DNA from: Pseudomonadota bacterium | GTDB lineage: Bacteria; Myxococcota_A; UBA796; CAJQPC01 | Assembly: GCA_024228935.1 (NCBI GenBank) | Contig: JAAESX010000047.1 | Coordinates: 1 to 64,000 of the forward strand | DNA length: 64,000 nt | Direction of reading: 5' to 3' | Shown here: positions 52,901 through 60,303 of the stretch, piece by piece | How the letters are laid out: the number at the start of each line of letters is the position of its first letter | Position numbering within the stretch: the first letter of the stretch is position 1 | Position numbers and translations under genes: made by a program | The notes under the pieces: generated by a model | Told to the model about the DNA's origin: nothing | The model's input: only the letters and a program-made list of their open reading frames with translations | Databases searched by the model: none

Positions 52901-53198
52901 CCGGGTCCGCGCGGTCGGCGAACAGATAGTCGAAGATGTTCTCGAGGTCGTTCCCTTGGAAGGGCCGTCCACCGATGAACGCGATGAGCATGGTCTCGCG
53001 ACTGATGTCGATGGCGATGTAGGTCGCGCCGGACAGGACGCACGCCTGGATGAGCTCCAGAATGTACTGTGTCGGGTGTCGCAGCGCGTACTCACGCTGC
53101 TTCTCGATCGCCTTGGCCTTGCTGAGCGTGAAGCGCTTGCGCTCGACGAACTTGCCGGGCGCCCGACTGCGCTGGATGAGCTCCTCGAGCTGGCTCAT
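49917..53198 (-). CDS. 1093-residue partner of an Hsp90-like ATPase, with degenerate Hsp90-like N-terminus
   Basis: The ATG overlaps the stop of the Hsp90-like ATPase gene. The first 130 residues follow the Hsp90/GHKL plan: ALRHPTQYILELIQACVLSG where GHKL proteins have ELVQN-x-x-DA, GGRPFQGNDLENIFDYLF, and HLVQLAIGLNALLQRSPKAI as the second ATP-loop region. The Asn that binds Mg-ATP is Ala52, and the Gly-rich ATP loops are missing, so this copy should not hydrolyse ATP. The remaining 950 residues show no recognised domain, membrane helix or signal; they are mixed alpha/beta with many short strands. No family is known to me. Coupling by ATGA strongly suggests a complex with the ATPase. Confidence 0.7.
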   Translation of the reverse strand: MSQLEELIQRSRAPGKFVERKRFTLSKAKAIEKQREYALRHPTQYILELIQACVLSGATYIAIDISRETMLIAFIGGRPFQGNDLENIFDYLFADRADPAHRHLVQLAIGLNALLQRSPKAIRIESGDGKKAVRLEMDAKGKGQIGMPSDPVRGTYVMMEKAGSWFSRFQDVKLYPEQALVEERCVHCPVPIILNGTAPFGYTSKKEVRLFGEKQQKSFSLPNGRRGVVSVPKRPESGKGFKIVMGGVWVTTLQLPELGSVAMRTSSGRHADVELAGVICDDNLRKTADQSDIVQDARFTKMLAAVQPVASDLIEELTGERPSPPPLPHVEEDGPVVLPLPRRIPVIGPEVELTVDEVRVESETSPIFWLEPESRDALAPLCDPARFPFRVLVLQEGEARALLQEVPDVSLQRLGTAADVDFARRVLERNLRVREVTVDVERGRLTLRFHGQGPVPPWGDDGLVPALASQAGAAVWCGGLHVAVPHVSVAIELTEPAYDDLPHELAALAGQHAWRLLAQDVAGDPVRVRELGGTLLAAHARPQFAEVDGVSQLTVSLPPEWGDAAKVLRTLPLADGDQGPVTLDGLVALQGTDCVLTVSPAAFEVLSPLQELFGWGHLRFEGDSPLFAVGLVGERWVPLSGVVAKANPGAILWLSGHAGAQLQDARWIPVASPSPWVGAAVRPGWEDTDLRQGELLLAERLESLVATADWDAQCEGPIDRSRAVGTLAAWSLGRRLGRAPLPVSPSDGSALRSRTELWEGMRAAARGGVRVAERDTVLLSFDELRFLEADGPIGLRFDDDPSVWGSLVGGQDEDGWLIRHEVRLPGLHGWLGLRHPFDATTAILVRSASGTVLSVPEIDRRIPCHGLLWLERGRLTLSSAQAELLALEGLQLYQRLAEGLRASAFGSRRVTARGYGTLFAWLSWSGRAGRLGTVQELARLIPIEVDGEVWGTLEAWLRSPESGRPTLPISLPSTGSSPTTRRTALVVEGDLQKRVRALLKQLGRDVEVHLQATHERWGPPVRLDMRYSRYELLVLVLNHGHPAIVQAGTPGRVQELVLVEIARQIARWSSEVGEPLDLLAMQQVLVAQRLNLG

Positions 53199-54937
53199 GC
53201 CACACCCCCGGCGCACGCAGCTTCCAGGAGCAGGCGGTAGCTCCGCTCGAGCTCCGCGTCCTCCTCGTGGAGCAGGGCCATCGCGAGCCCGTACGCCGCC
53301 AGGTCCAGGTCCTCGGAGCTGGCTGTCGTCTGGAGTTGGAAGAACGAGTGGTGCTTGTTCAGCAGCAGCGCCCGAGAGCAAAGGAACGCCGGAACGCGCA
53401 GCCAGCTGGCCTCCGGACGCTTGAACACGCGCCCGTCGAGCGGCCCCTCCATCGCGAGCGGCTGCCCACGCGCCTCCATCGCACCGCCGAAGCCACCCAC
53501 CAACAGGTCGACGCGGCTGCCCAAGGCGCTGCGCAACAGGCGATTCGTCGTGTCGACGAGCAGACGTTCCCTCGGGGTGAGCCGGTCGACATGGACCAGG
53601 TCGGGCAGCACGTAGATCTCGTCCGCCCGAGCGAGCTGCCGCGCCTCGGCCCAGAACGCCAGGATCGGTGGCTTGTAGGCCGCGGTCAGCAGGGACCGGG
53701 TGTCGGGGTCGTCGCGCAGGAGGAAGACGCCCTCGGCGTCCAGCGCGGCATCCAGGCTCGGGTTGCTGGTCTCCAGCAGCACGACCCCCTGGTCGTCCTC
53801 CTGCTCCTCGATCTCCTCGAGCGTGCGGAGCGTCCCGCGCGTGTCCGGGAACAGCGGTCGGTCCCGGAACCCGTCCAGCGCCGAGGGGCCGTCCGTCGAC
53901 TGGCACTCCTGGGCCAGGAACCGGTGCCAGACGCCGACGAGCTCCTCGGCGGCCAAGGCGGCCTCGGTCCGCTCGACCAGGTCACGCCGCAGCGCGTTCG
54001 CGGCGTCGACCAGGACCAGCATCGCCTTCTCCCAGTGGGCGTCCTGGAGAACGTTGTCGCGCGTCAGGGTGTGCTCGAGCGCGTTGCTCTTGAGCTTGAA
54101 GGACAGGTGGCCGAGGCGCCCGTCCAGCGGCCCGAGCACGTCGCGGTTCCGCGTGTTCACGAGCGTCAGGCCGCCGTTGTAGTAGCCGTACCGGGGGCTC
54201 GGGTCGTAGCCGATGACGGCTCGGACGCCGCGGTCGTCGATCTCGCGCACCAGGATCGAGCCGACCAGGACCATCGGCTGGTTCACGCGCTCGGCCTTGG
54301 TCTCCCGCTCGCTCGCGAACGCGGCGAACGGGTCGGGGGACGCCTGCTCGGCCGGACCCTCGCGCTCGCCGGTCCGGTCCCAGAAGGTGATCGGCGTGTC
54401 GGAGTGCTCACACCACCAGCCCAGGATCCAGCGGCAGTCGCGGACGAAGGCGTCGATGTCCTGGCGCGGCATCTTCTTGAACATGGTGATGCGCGTCCCA
54501 TCGACGACCGAGTCGCTCTTCACCTTGTCGAAGCTGCGGTCGGGGTGGAACAGGAGCTCCCACGACTCGCCGTGCCGCGACGTCTTGAGCAGGACGGCGT
54601 CCGGGGCGATGGCGAAGATGGACGTGAACCCGATCCCGAACTTGCCGATCTTGGTGAGGTCGTCCTCCTTCGTCGACGAGAACAGCCGCGTCAGGTGGTC
54701 GTCGATGATCCGCTCGTCCATGCCCTCGCCGAAGTCGTCGACGTGGATCTCCAGGACGCCGGAACCGGACGCGTCGGGCACGTACTTCAGCCAGACCTCG
54801 ACCCGCGGACTCCCCGCATCGATCGAGTTCTGGACCAGCTCGCGCAGGAAGTCGAGCGGCCTGGCGAACTGGTTGACGAGGTTGTCGAGGGCCTGCTCGG
54901 CGAGGGTGTCCGAGGCAGGCAGCTTGCGCTCGTCCAA
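53195..54937 (-). CDS. Hsp90-like (HATPase_c/GHKL) ATP-binding protein
   Basis: The TTG at 54935-54937 follows a good ribosome site (AAAGGAGAG) and gives 580 residues. All ATP motifs are intact: N-box FLRELVQNSIDAGS (Glu33, Asn37), G1 box VDDFGEGMDERI (Asp68, Gly70, Gly72), the SSTKED lid and G2 box KIGKFGIGFTSIFAIA (Gly98, Gly101, Gly103). The remainder contains an Hsp90 middle-domain-like part (YYNGGLTLVNTRNRDVLGPL, SFKLKSNALEHTLTRDNVL) and a C-terminal helical region unlike HtpG. HtpG is usually about 620 residues, so this is an Hsp90-family relative but not HtpG itself. It is likely a chaperone-like or remodelling ATPase acting with the 1093-residue protein. A parS site is 44 bp upstream. 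Confidence 0.82.
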   Translation of the reverse strand: MDERKLPASDTLAEQALDNLVNQFARPLDFLRELVQNSIDAGSPRVEVWLKYVPDASGSGVLEIHVDDFGEGMDERIIDDHLTRLFSSTKEDDLTKIGKFGIGFTSIFAIAPDAVLLKTSRHGESWELLFHPDRSFDKVKSDSVVDGTRITMFKKMPRQDIDAFVRDCRWILGWWCEHSDTPITFWDRTGEREGPAEQASPDPFAAFASERETKAERVNQPMVLVGSILVREIDDRGVRAVIGYDPSPRYGYYNGGLTLVNTRNRDVLGPLDGRLGHLSFKLKSNALEHTLTRDNVLQDAHWEKAMLVLVDAANALRRDLVERTEAALAAEELVGVWHRFLAQECQSTDGPSALDGFRDRPLFPDTRGTLRTLEEIEEQEDDQGVVLLETSNPSLDAALDAEGVFLLRDDPDTRSLLTAAYKPPILAFWAEARQLARADEIYVLPDLVHVDRLTPRERLLVDTTNRLLRSALGSRVDLLVGGFGGAMEARGQPLAMEGPLDGRVFKRPEASWLRVPAFLCSRALLLNKHHSFFQLQTTASSEDLDLAAYGLAMALLHEEDAELERSYRLLLEAACAGGVA

Positions 54938-54980
54938 GGGCGCTCTCCTTTCAGCCGTAAGGAAGCGTATGCCACCCGCG

Positions 54981-54996
54981 TGTTCCACGTGGAACA
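54981..54996. other. parS: parS centromere site 3
   Basis: TGTTCCACGTGGAACA is a perfect palindrome (18 bp if the flanking G and C are included). It lies in the gap between the Hsp90-like operon start and the divergent membrane-protein gene, so ParB loading or spreading could affect both promoters. Confidence 0.93.
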
Positions 54997-55012
54997 CCCG
55001 CCCCCTGAGAGA

Positions 55013-55750
55013 ATGGACCTCGTGCTGCCCCGCCCTGTCCAGGACGCCTTGTCCGACCGCCGCTTCGACATCCTGTTGTGGATCGCGGGGGCGCTCATCG
55101 CGGGGCTCGTGGCTCCACTGTCGGGTGACGAGCTGCGAATCGTCACCGGCTGCGAGCTGGCGCTCCTGGCGCTCGTCCGACTCGCCCTGAAGCAGGAGCT
55201 CCGGCTGTTCTGGTGGGGCGTGATCGCGACGGGCGTGGCGATGCCGCTCCTGGCCATCGGCAGCGTGCCGCTGTTCTACGGCGGGGGCCTCACGCTCGAC
55301 GCCGCGCTGATGACCGGCGGTCTGGCCTGCGCCCCCGGACTCGCCACGGCGGGCGCTGGCATCCTGGGGCTCCGGCTCCACCGGGACAGCGAGCCCATCC
55401 AGGACCCCGACTGGCTCGTCTGGATCGACCACGCGCTGCACGCCGCCATCTGGATCGCCTGCCTGACCTTCGTCGTCGGCGTGTACGCGCCGCTCCCCGT
55501 CATCGCCTCGGCCATCCTGCTGGCGCTGGGGCTGACGGCGGTCGTCTCGCAGCGGATGCGCTGGACCCGCCGCGGCGTGGGCGTCGCGCTGGCCTGGATC
55601 GGGAACACGGTCGCCGGAACCGCCGCGCTGCTGCTCGTGACCAGCGCCGGCCACGTGAGCGCGGGCGAGGCCCTGGTCGCCATCATCCCGGCCGGAGTCG
55701 TCGGCGTGGCGGGGGTGGCGCTGGCGCTCCGGGGCCCGCGTGGGGACTGA
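55013..55750 (+). CDS. multi-pass membrane protein, hypothetical
   Basis: This 245-residue protein starts at ATG 55013, directly after parS site 3. It has six to seven hydrophobic helices: FDILLWIAGALIAGLVAPLS, IVTGCELALLALVRLALK, FWWGVIATGVAMPLLAIGSV, GLACAPGLATAGAGILGL, HAAIWIACLTFVVGVYAPLP, NTVAGTAALLLVTSAG, and a final helix. No enzymatic motif is seen. It overlaps the M48 protease gene by 11 bp and probably forms a complex or shares function with it, but this is inference. Confidence 0.65.
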   Translation: MDLVLPRPVQDALSDRRFDILLWIAGALIAGLVAPLSGDELRIVTGCELALLALVRLALKQELRLFWWGVIATGVAMPLLAIGSVPLFYGGGLTLDAALMTGGLACAPGLATAGAGILGLRLHRDSEPIQDPDWLVWIDHALHAAIWIACLTFVVGVYAPLPVIASAILLALGLTAVVSQRMRWTRRGVGVALAWIGNTVAGTAALLLVTSAGHVSAGEALVAIIPAGVVGVAGVALALRGPRGD

Positions 55751-56930
55751 GCTGCTGGCGCTCCTGGCCGCCTGCGGCCTGGCCGGAGGGCTCTCCCTGC
55801 TCGGCACCGGCCTGGCGATGCTCTTCTCCCGACCCGGCCCCCGGGACCTGCACTGGACCGAGCGCGCCCGGCTCGACTGGACGGCTCGCCGAACCGCCGG
55901 GCTCGGCCTCCTGGTCGCACTCCTCTTCTCCGTCGGCGCCGTGTTCTGGATGTCCCGGGACGCCACCAGCCTGGACGACGGCGTGCTCCTGGCGGGACTG
56001 ACGATCGCGGCCTGGCTGTCCTCCCGGTGGCTGGTCGTCCGGCGCGAGCTGGCGCTGTCGGCGCCCGGCGCAGACGTCTCCACGTTCAAGCGAGGCCGGC
56101 GCGCCTTGTCCCTGTCGCTGTACGGCCACGTCTACGGACTGCTCCTTCTCGCCCTGGCCTCTGGCTGGGCGCCGCTCCAGGTCGCCCCGCTGTGGCTGGC
56201 GATCGGCGTGGCCCTGGTGCTGGTCTTCAGCCGAGGCGCCGGCGTCGACATGTCGAGCTGGTTCGGGGGTGCCAGCCCCGCGACCGGTGAGCTCCTGGCG
56301 CTGGTGCGGGCTCGACCGGGCGGTGAGCACGTTCGCTCGGTGCACATCCTCGAGGTCCACCACGCGAACGCAATGGCCTTTCCGCTCTCGGGTCGTCTCG
56401 CCGTCACCCGCGGGCTCCTCGAGCACCTGGACGAGGCGGGCCTGGCCGGCATCCTGGACCACGAGCTGGGCCACCTGGCCGAGCCGCGGAAGGTGATCCT
56501 GGTCCGCGTGCTGTCGGTGCTCTCGCTCGTCCCGCTCATCCTGGCCGTGCCGCTCGTGACGCAGCTGAATCCCTGGTCGCTGGGGGTCCTCGTCGTGGTC
56601 GTCTTCATGATCCTCCGGCTGGGCCAGCGGATGCGAAAGCGGATGGAGGAGCGGGCCGACGCGCACGCACACGAGGGCGACCCGGCGGCCTACGCGCGTG
56701 GCCTCGAGGCCCTGCATCGGGCGAACGGGACCCCCGCCGTGCTGGGGAAGCCGCCCCATCCCGACCTGTACGACCGGATGATCGCGGCCGGCGTCCAGCC
56801 CGACTGGCCAAAGCCCGAGGCCCCTTCGAAGTGGCGCCCTTGCCTGGTGGTGGCCGGCGTCACGGTGGCGCTCGCCTTGCTCGTCGTCCCGCTGCGGATC
56901 GCGCTGGACGTCGCGCTCGCTATTCCGTGA
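55740..56930 (+). CDS. M48-family membrane metalloprotease
   Basis: M48 proteases (HtpX/Ste24-like) degrade damaged membrane proteins. The GTG start overlaps the preceding gene and gives 396 residues. Membrane helices lie in the N-terminal half and around residues 255-300. The zinc site is AGILDHELGHLAEPRK (HExxH near residue 240), with the third ligand probably in MRKRMEERADAHAHEGDP. The preceding segment EVHHANAMAFPLSGRLAVTR is typical for M48. The last 30 residues form another helix. The 3' end overlaps the convergent zinc-ribbon gene by 11 bp. Confidence 0.88.
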   Translation: MGTELLALLAACGLAGGLSLLGTGLAMLFSRPGPRDLHWTERARLDWTARRTAGLGLLVALLFSVGAVFWMSRDATSLDDGVLLAGLTIAAWLSSRWLVVRRELALSAPGADVSTFKRGRRALSLSLYGHVYGLLLLALASGWAPLQVAPLWLAIGVALVLVFSRGAGVDMSSWFGGASPATGELLALVRARPGGEHVRSVHILEVHHANAMAFPLSGRLAVTRGLLEHLDEAGLAGILDHELGHLAEPRKVILVRVLSVLSLVPLILAVPLVTQLNPWSLGVLVVVVFMILRLGQRMRKRMEERADAHAHEGDPAAYARGLEALHRANGTPAVLGKPPHPDLYDRMIAAGVQPDWPKPEAPSKWRPCLVVAGVTVALALLVVPLRIALDVALAIP

Positions 56931-57906
56931 TCAGGCCGCCGCAGCCCGGGCACAGCACATCCTCGCGACCCAGCGCGGTCCGGCAGTTCGAGCAGCTGCG
57001 AAGGGTGATGCCCCAGCCGATGAGGCCCCCCAGCAGGGCCACGAGCGGGGCCAGGAAGACCGACCGTGGCTCGGCGAACGCCGCGTACCCGACGGCGGCC
57101 AGGGCGACCCCGAGGACACCTCCCGCCGCGGCGCCACGAACCAGCAGGTTGCCCCCGACCACCTGGACCGGGCGCACGCCACGCGACATCTCGACGACCT
57201 GACCGGGCGGCTCCTCTTCGAACACGAGCTCGCTCAGCGCGACCCGTCCTGGGCCCAGGAAGTGGGCGCGAGCCTGCTCGACCAGGTCCCGGCGAGGCTT
57301 CGGGAGCCGGGAGAGCATCCGCTCGAGCTGACGACGACTGGGGTCCCGCGCAGCGAGCTGAGCCCCGACGAGCCAGGCCACAGCCTCGACATCCAGGGCC
57401 GGCGCCGAGCGGCTCTGGAGCACGAGCCCCCGCACCTCGCGACGACGACGCCCCGGGACCAGGAGCTGGAGTCCGAAGCCCAGGTAGACGGCGGACAGGT
57501 CCGTGAGCCGCTCGTCGAGCCCCGTGTCCTCGACGCACAGCTCGTGGTGCTCGCGCCAGGCATGCGCGACGTCGTGTCCGAGCTCCGGCAGGCTGGGGAG
57601 ACCCTCGACGGCGAACCGAGCGCTGTCCGTGCTTGCGTCGAGCAGCCAGACCCCACCGCCATGGCTGCGCGGACAGCGACAGGGCAGCCCGACGCGGACC
57701 TGGGGGGCCACCTCCATCGGCACAATCGAGACGTCCAGGCTGCCGAGGCCGGCGTGCTCGAGCAGCGCGTACACGACCTCGTTGGGCGCATGGCCGGGCA
57801 GGTCCTCGACGAGCGGGGCGTGGAGGAAGCGCGCGACGCCGAACTGCTCGATCAGGAGACGGAGCTGCTCGACCAGCCAAGGCTGCTGTTCCGGAGGGGG
57901 GGGCAC
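56920..57906 (-). CDS. zincin-like protein with two-helix and zinc-ribbon C-terminus
   Basis: This 328-residue protein has LGHDVAHAWREHHELCVE near residue 108, followed by RLTDLSAVYLGFGLQLLV. The layout (HxxxH, then a Glu/Asp and an LGxG segment) is that of cytoplasmic HExxH metallopeptidase-like proteins, but the catalytic Glu is Asp here (HDVAH). After a helical middle, two membrane helices follow (GGVLGVALAAVGYAAFAEP and FLAPLVALLGGLIGWGITL). A C-terminal zinc ribbon closes the protein (CSNCRTALGREDVLCPGCGG). It may be a tail-anchored peptidase-like protein, active or not. No exact family is recognised. Confidence 0.6.
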   Translation of the reverse strand: MPPPPEQQPWLVEQLRLLIEQFGVARFLHAPLVEDLPGHAPNEVVYALLEHAGLGSLDVSIVPMEVAPQVRVGLPCRCPRSHGGGVWLLDASTDSARFAVEGLPSLPELGHDVAHAWREHHELCVEDTGLDERLTDLSAVYLGFGLQLLVPGRRRREVRGLVLQSRSAPALDVEAVAWLVGAQLAARDPSRRQLERMLSRLPKPRRDLVEQARAHFLGPGRVALSELVFEEEPPGQVVEMSRGVRPVQVVGGNLLVRGAAAGGVLGVALAAVGYAAFAEPRSVFLAPLVALLGGLIGWGITLRSCSNCRTALGREDVLCPGCGGLITE

Positions 57907-57915
57907 CCCAGCCCT

Positions 57916-59397
57916 CTAATCGCAGCGCTCGAAGAGAACGACCTCGTCGTACGGCTCGCTCGAGAACGACCACGGAGCGTAGGTCTCGACGATCGGATCC
58001 CCCGCCACGACGAACGCATGCAGGTTCGCGGCGCCGTCTCGTGTGTGCGTCCGTGGGCCGAAGAACGTGTCCGGCACGCTGAACCGATCGACCTCGACGA
58101 GGCAGGTACCGTCTGGCTCCTGGGGCCAGGGGGCGAGCGCGACGACGTGGCGGACACCCGGCGTGCCCTCGTCCTCGAGGGCGGTCCAGCCCTGGCCCTC
58201 GAGGTGGTGCTGCCAGCCCCAGTGACCGGCGAAGGTCCCTGGGCCAGCGCCGATCCGCTCGGCCGCCTCGAGCTGCGCACGGGCCAGCTCGCGATCGTCC
58301 CAGCTGACCCCGAACGCGATGAGGACGTTCGCCACGACCGCCGCCGCGAGCGCCCGATCCGAGAGCCCGAGCCGCGCGGACGCCAGAGCCGGTGCCACCA
58401 GGAATGGCAGCCAGTACCGGGCCGCGGTGAACCGGAGCGACAACAGGAACACCAGCCCGCCGAGCGCCCAGAGCGCCAGGAACTGGTCCTTGGGGTCCCG
58501 GAACCGAAGCGTCGAGAGCGCCATCGCGCCCGCCGAGACCGCCAGGACCGTCATGCCCAGGCCCACGCCATCGAGCCCGCTCGCCAGCCCAGCGGCCCCA
58601 CCGATCCCGGCGCCCACCAGTCCTCCGACCCAGCCCTTCCCTCGCGCGGAGAGCACAGGGAGCACGCCGACACCCCCCAGCGCGGCGATGGCGGCCACGC
58701 CCTTGTGGGCGACGTCCCAGGGCGTGTTGGAGACCGACTGGAAGCTGCCCATGGCGACCAGGTGGATGCGCCCGTAGGCGTGCAGGTCGTGCAACGCGAG
58801 AATGACCAGCGGCGCCAGCACCCAGACCGCGTGCTTCCAGCGGCGACGGCCGGCGTAGAGCACGAGCGGGATCAAGCAGAGCCCCGAGTAACGGAACAGC
58901 ACAGCGGCGCCGGCCAGGAGCGCAAAGGGCCACCCGAAGCGCCTCGAGGTCAGGAAGCCGCCCATCCCGGCGACGGTGCAGGCGAACAGAGGCAGGTCCG
59001 GGGTCAGCGCCTGTCCCGCCAGCGCGAGGAGGGGGAGCGTGCCCAGGAGCATCAGCCCGCCGTCCTCGTCGTCGAGGAAGTAGCGACCGAGCCGAGCCGC
59101 GCCGAACAACGCGAGCAGGAGCCACGGCAGCATCCACAGGTGCTGGACGGCGACGGAGGCGTCGTGGACGGGCGCCAGCCACCAGCCGATGCCGGGCGGG
59201 TTCGACAGGACCTCGAACGCCGGCTCGGTGGTGCCCTGCCAGTTGATGTCGATGGCGTGCGGCCGCCAGAAGTCCAGCGCGGCCCCCCGGGCCAGGACCA
59301 GGAAGTTCGCGTCGTCGACGTGAACGGGCTTGTCGACGAACGGCAGGACGAGCCCGAACGCCAGTAGGAGAGCCACGATCCGGCGGCGAGACGGCAC
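57916..59397 (-). CDS. GT39-like membrane glycosyltransferase
   Basis: The GTG at 59397 gives 493 residues. Helix 1 (RRIVALLLAFGLVLPFVDKP) is followed by the acidic loop VHVDDANFLVLARGAALDFW, which matches the GT-C catalytic position. Then comes SNPPGIGWWLAPVHDASVAV, resembling the HPPGHLWW block of the gene at 29642. About ten further helices follow, with LHDLHAYGRIHLVAMGSFQS as a periplasmic loop, and a soluble C-terminal tail ends VVLFERCD. It is clearly related to the 29642 gene in plan. Donor and acceptor are unknown. A much longer frame runs upstream, but it covers mnmG on the other strand and is not real. Confidence 0.75.
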   Translation of the reverse strand: MPSRRRIVALLLAFGLVLPFVDKPVHVDDANFLVLARGAALDFWRPHAIDINWQGTTEPAFEVLSNPPGIGWWLAPVHDASVAVQHLWMLPWLLLALFGAARLGRYFLDDEDGGLMLLGTLPLLALAGQALTPDLPLFACTVAGMGGFLTSRRFGWPFALLAGAAVLFRYSGLCLIPLVLYAGRRRWKHAVWVLAPLVILALHDLHAYGRIHLVAMGSFQSVSNTPWDVAHKGVAAIAALGGVGVLPVLSARGKGWVGGLVGAGIGGAAGLASGLDGVGLGMTVLAVSAGAMALSTLRFRDPKDQFLALWALGGLVFLLSLRFTAARYWLPFLVAPALASARLGLSDRALAAAVVANVLIAFGVSWDDRELARAQLEAAERIGAGPGTFAGHWGWQHHLEGQGWTALEDEGTPGVRHVVALAPWPQEPDGTCLVEVDRFSVPDTFFGPRTHTRDGAANLHAFVVAGDPIVETYAPWSFSSEPYDEVVLFERCD

Positions 59398-59538
59398 GCC
59401 CCGATGGTACCTTCCCTGGGTCCGGGATCTTTCTTGCCCTCGTGGTGAAGGTTTTCGGGAACCGGTTCGTTCTGACCTTGTCAGACCCCAGGCTGGAGCG
59501 TGCACCGGGCTCTGGTCGCCCCCGAGAGGACCCGTCGA

Positions 59539-60294
59539 ATGCCCGTTGCCACCTCGCTGATGCTGCTGTCCGGATGCGCCCACCACGTCGCTCGCCCCAT
59601 GGACGCGATGGACTGGGACCTGGACCCCGGCGTGGTCCGCGGCGAGATCCTGGTGGCCCCGGTCATCATCGCGGCCGAGGCCCCGACGCCCGACCTGACC
59701 GGGATCGTCGGCGAGACCCTGCTCGACGAGCAGGCCGCAGGACGCCTCCACCGGACCATGCAGCTCGCCGAGCTGCCGCACTCGCTCCACCGGGCGGTCC
59801 CCGGCCAGCTGCACACCGCGCTGCCCGACGAGTGGAACGGCCACTTCCGGGACACCCGACTGACGCTGGCCGAGCAGATCCGCCTCACCCATGCCGTGCG
59901 CGGCGACGAGGCGCTGACCGAGGTGCTCGTCGACGTGGCGAAGGGCATCGACGGCGACGCGGTGCTGTTCACCTGGGTCGTCGAGAACGACGGCACCCCG
60001 ATGACAGACGACCACATGGTCGGCGAGCTGGTGTTCGAGAACGGCGTCCCCGTGCTCGTAGACCACGTGAGCGAGCCCTACCTGGTCGAGGCCGAGCTGG
60101 GCGTGGCGCTCGTCACCACCGACGGCGAGATCCTGTTCCGCTACCAGGACACCTACGAGGGACTCCTGATCGAGGACCGCAGCTCGGGCAACCTGGGCCG
60201 ATCCATGGCGCGCGAGCTGGTCGCGGACATCGCGCCGCTGTGGCTCGGGGACAACGAGCCGATGAGTCCGGTTCTCGCTGACGCGCCGGATTAG
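59539..60294 (+). CDS. hypothetical lipoprotein upstream of mnmG
   Basis: The ATG at 59539, with GAGAGGA nine bases upstream, gives 251 residues with a lipoprotein signal (MPVATSLMLLSGC). The mature part is mixed alpha/beta (VRGEILVAPVIIAAEAPTPD, DGDAVLFTWVVENDGTPMTD, VPVLVDHVSEPYLVEAELGV). A segment ending in NLGRSMARELVADIAPLWLG closes it. No family is recognised. The mnmG start follows after 9 bp, so they are probably co-transcribed. A further upstream ATG at 59500 is open but lacks a ribosome site. Confidence 0.65.
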   Translation: MPVATSLMLLSGCAHHVARPMDAMDWDLDPGVVRGEILVAPVIIAAEAPTPDLTGIVGETLLDEQAAGRLHRTMQLAELPHSLHRAVPGQLHTALPDEWNGHFRDTRLTLAEQIRLTHAVRGDEALTEVLVDVAKGIDGDAVLFTWVVENDGTPMTDDHMVGELVFENGVPVLVDHVSEPYLVEAELGVALVTTDGEILFRYQDTYEGLLIEDRSSGNLGRSMARELVADIAPLWLGDNEPMSPVLADAPD

Positions 60295-60303
60295 ACCGGG
60301 GGC

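Noticed and set aside
49917..54937. Calling the Hsp90-like gene htpG
   Set aside because: ATP motifs match, but the C-terminal region does not look like HtpG and the coupled 1093-residue partner is not known for HtpG.
53195..56089. Longer N-terminus of the Hsp90-like gene (964-codon frame)
   Set aside because: The upstream part is antisense to the membrane-protein and M48 genes and crosses parS. The TTG at 54937 has a good ribosome site.
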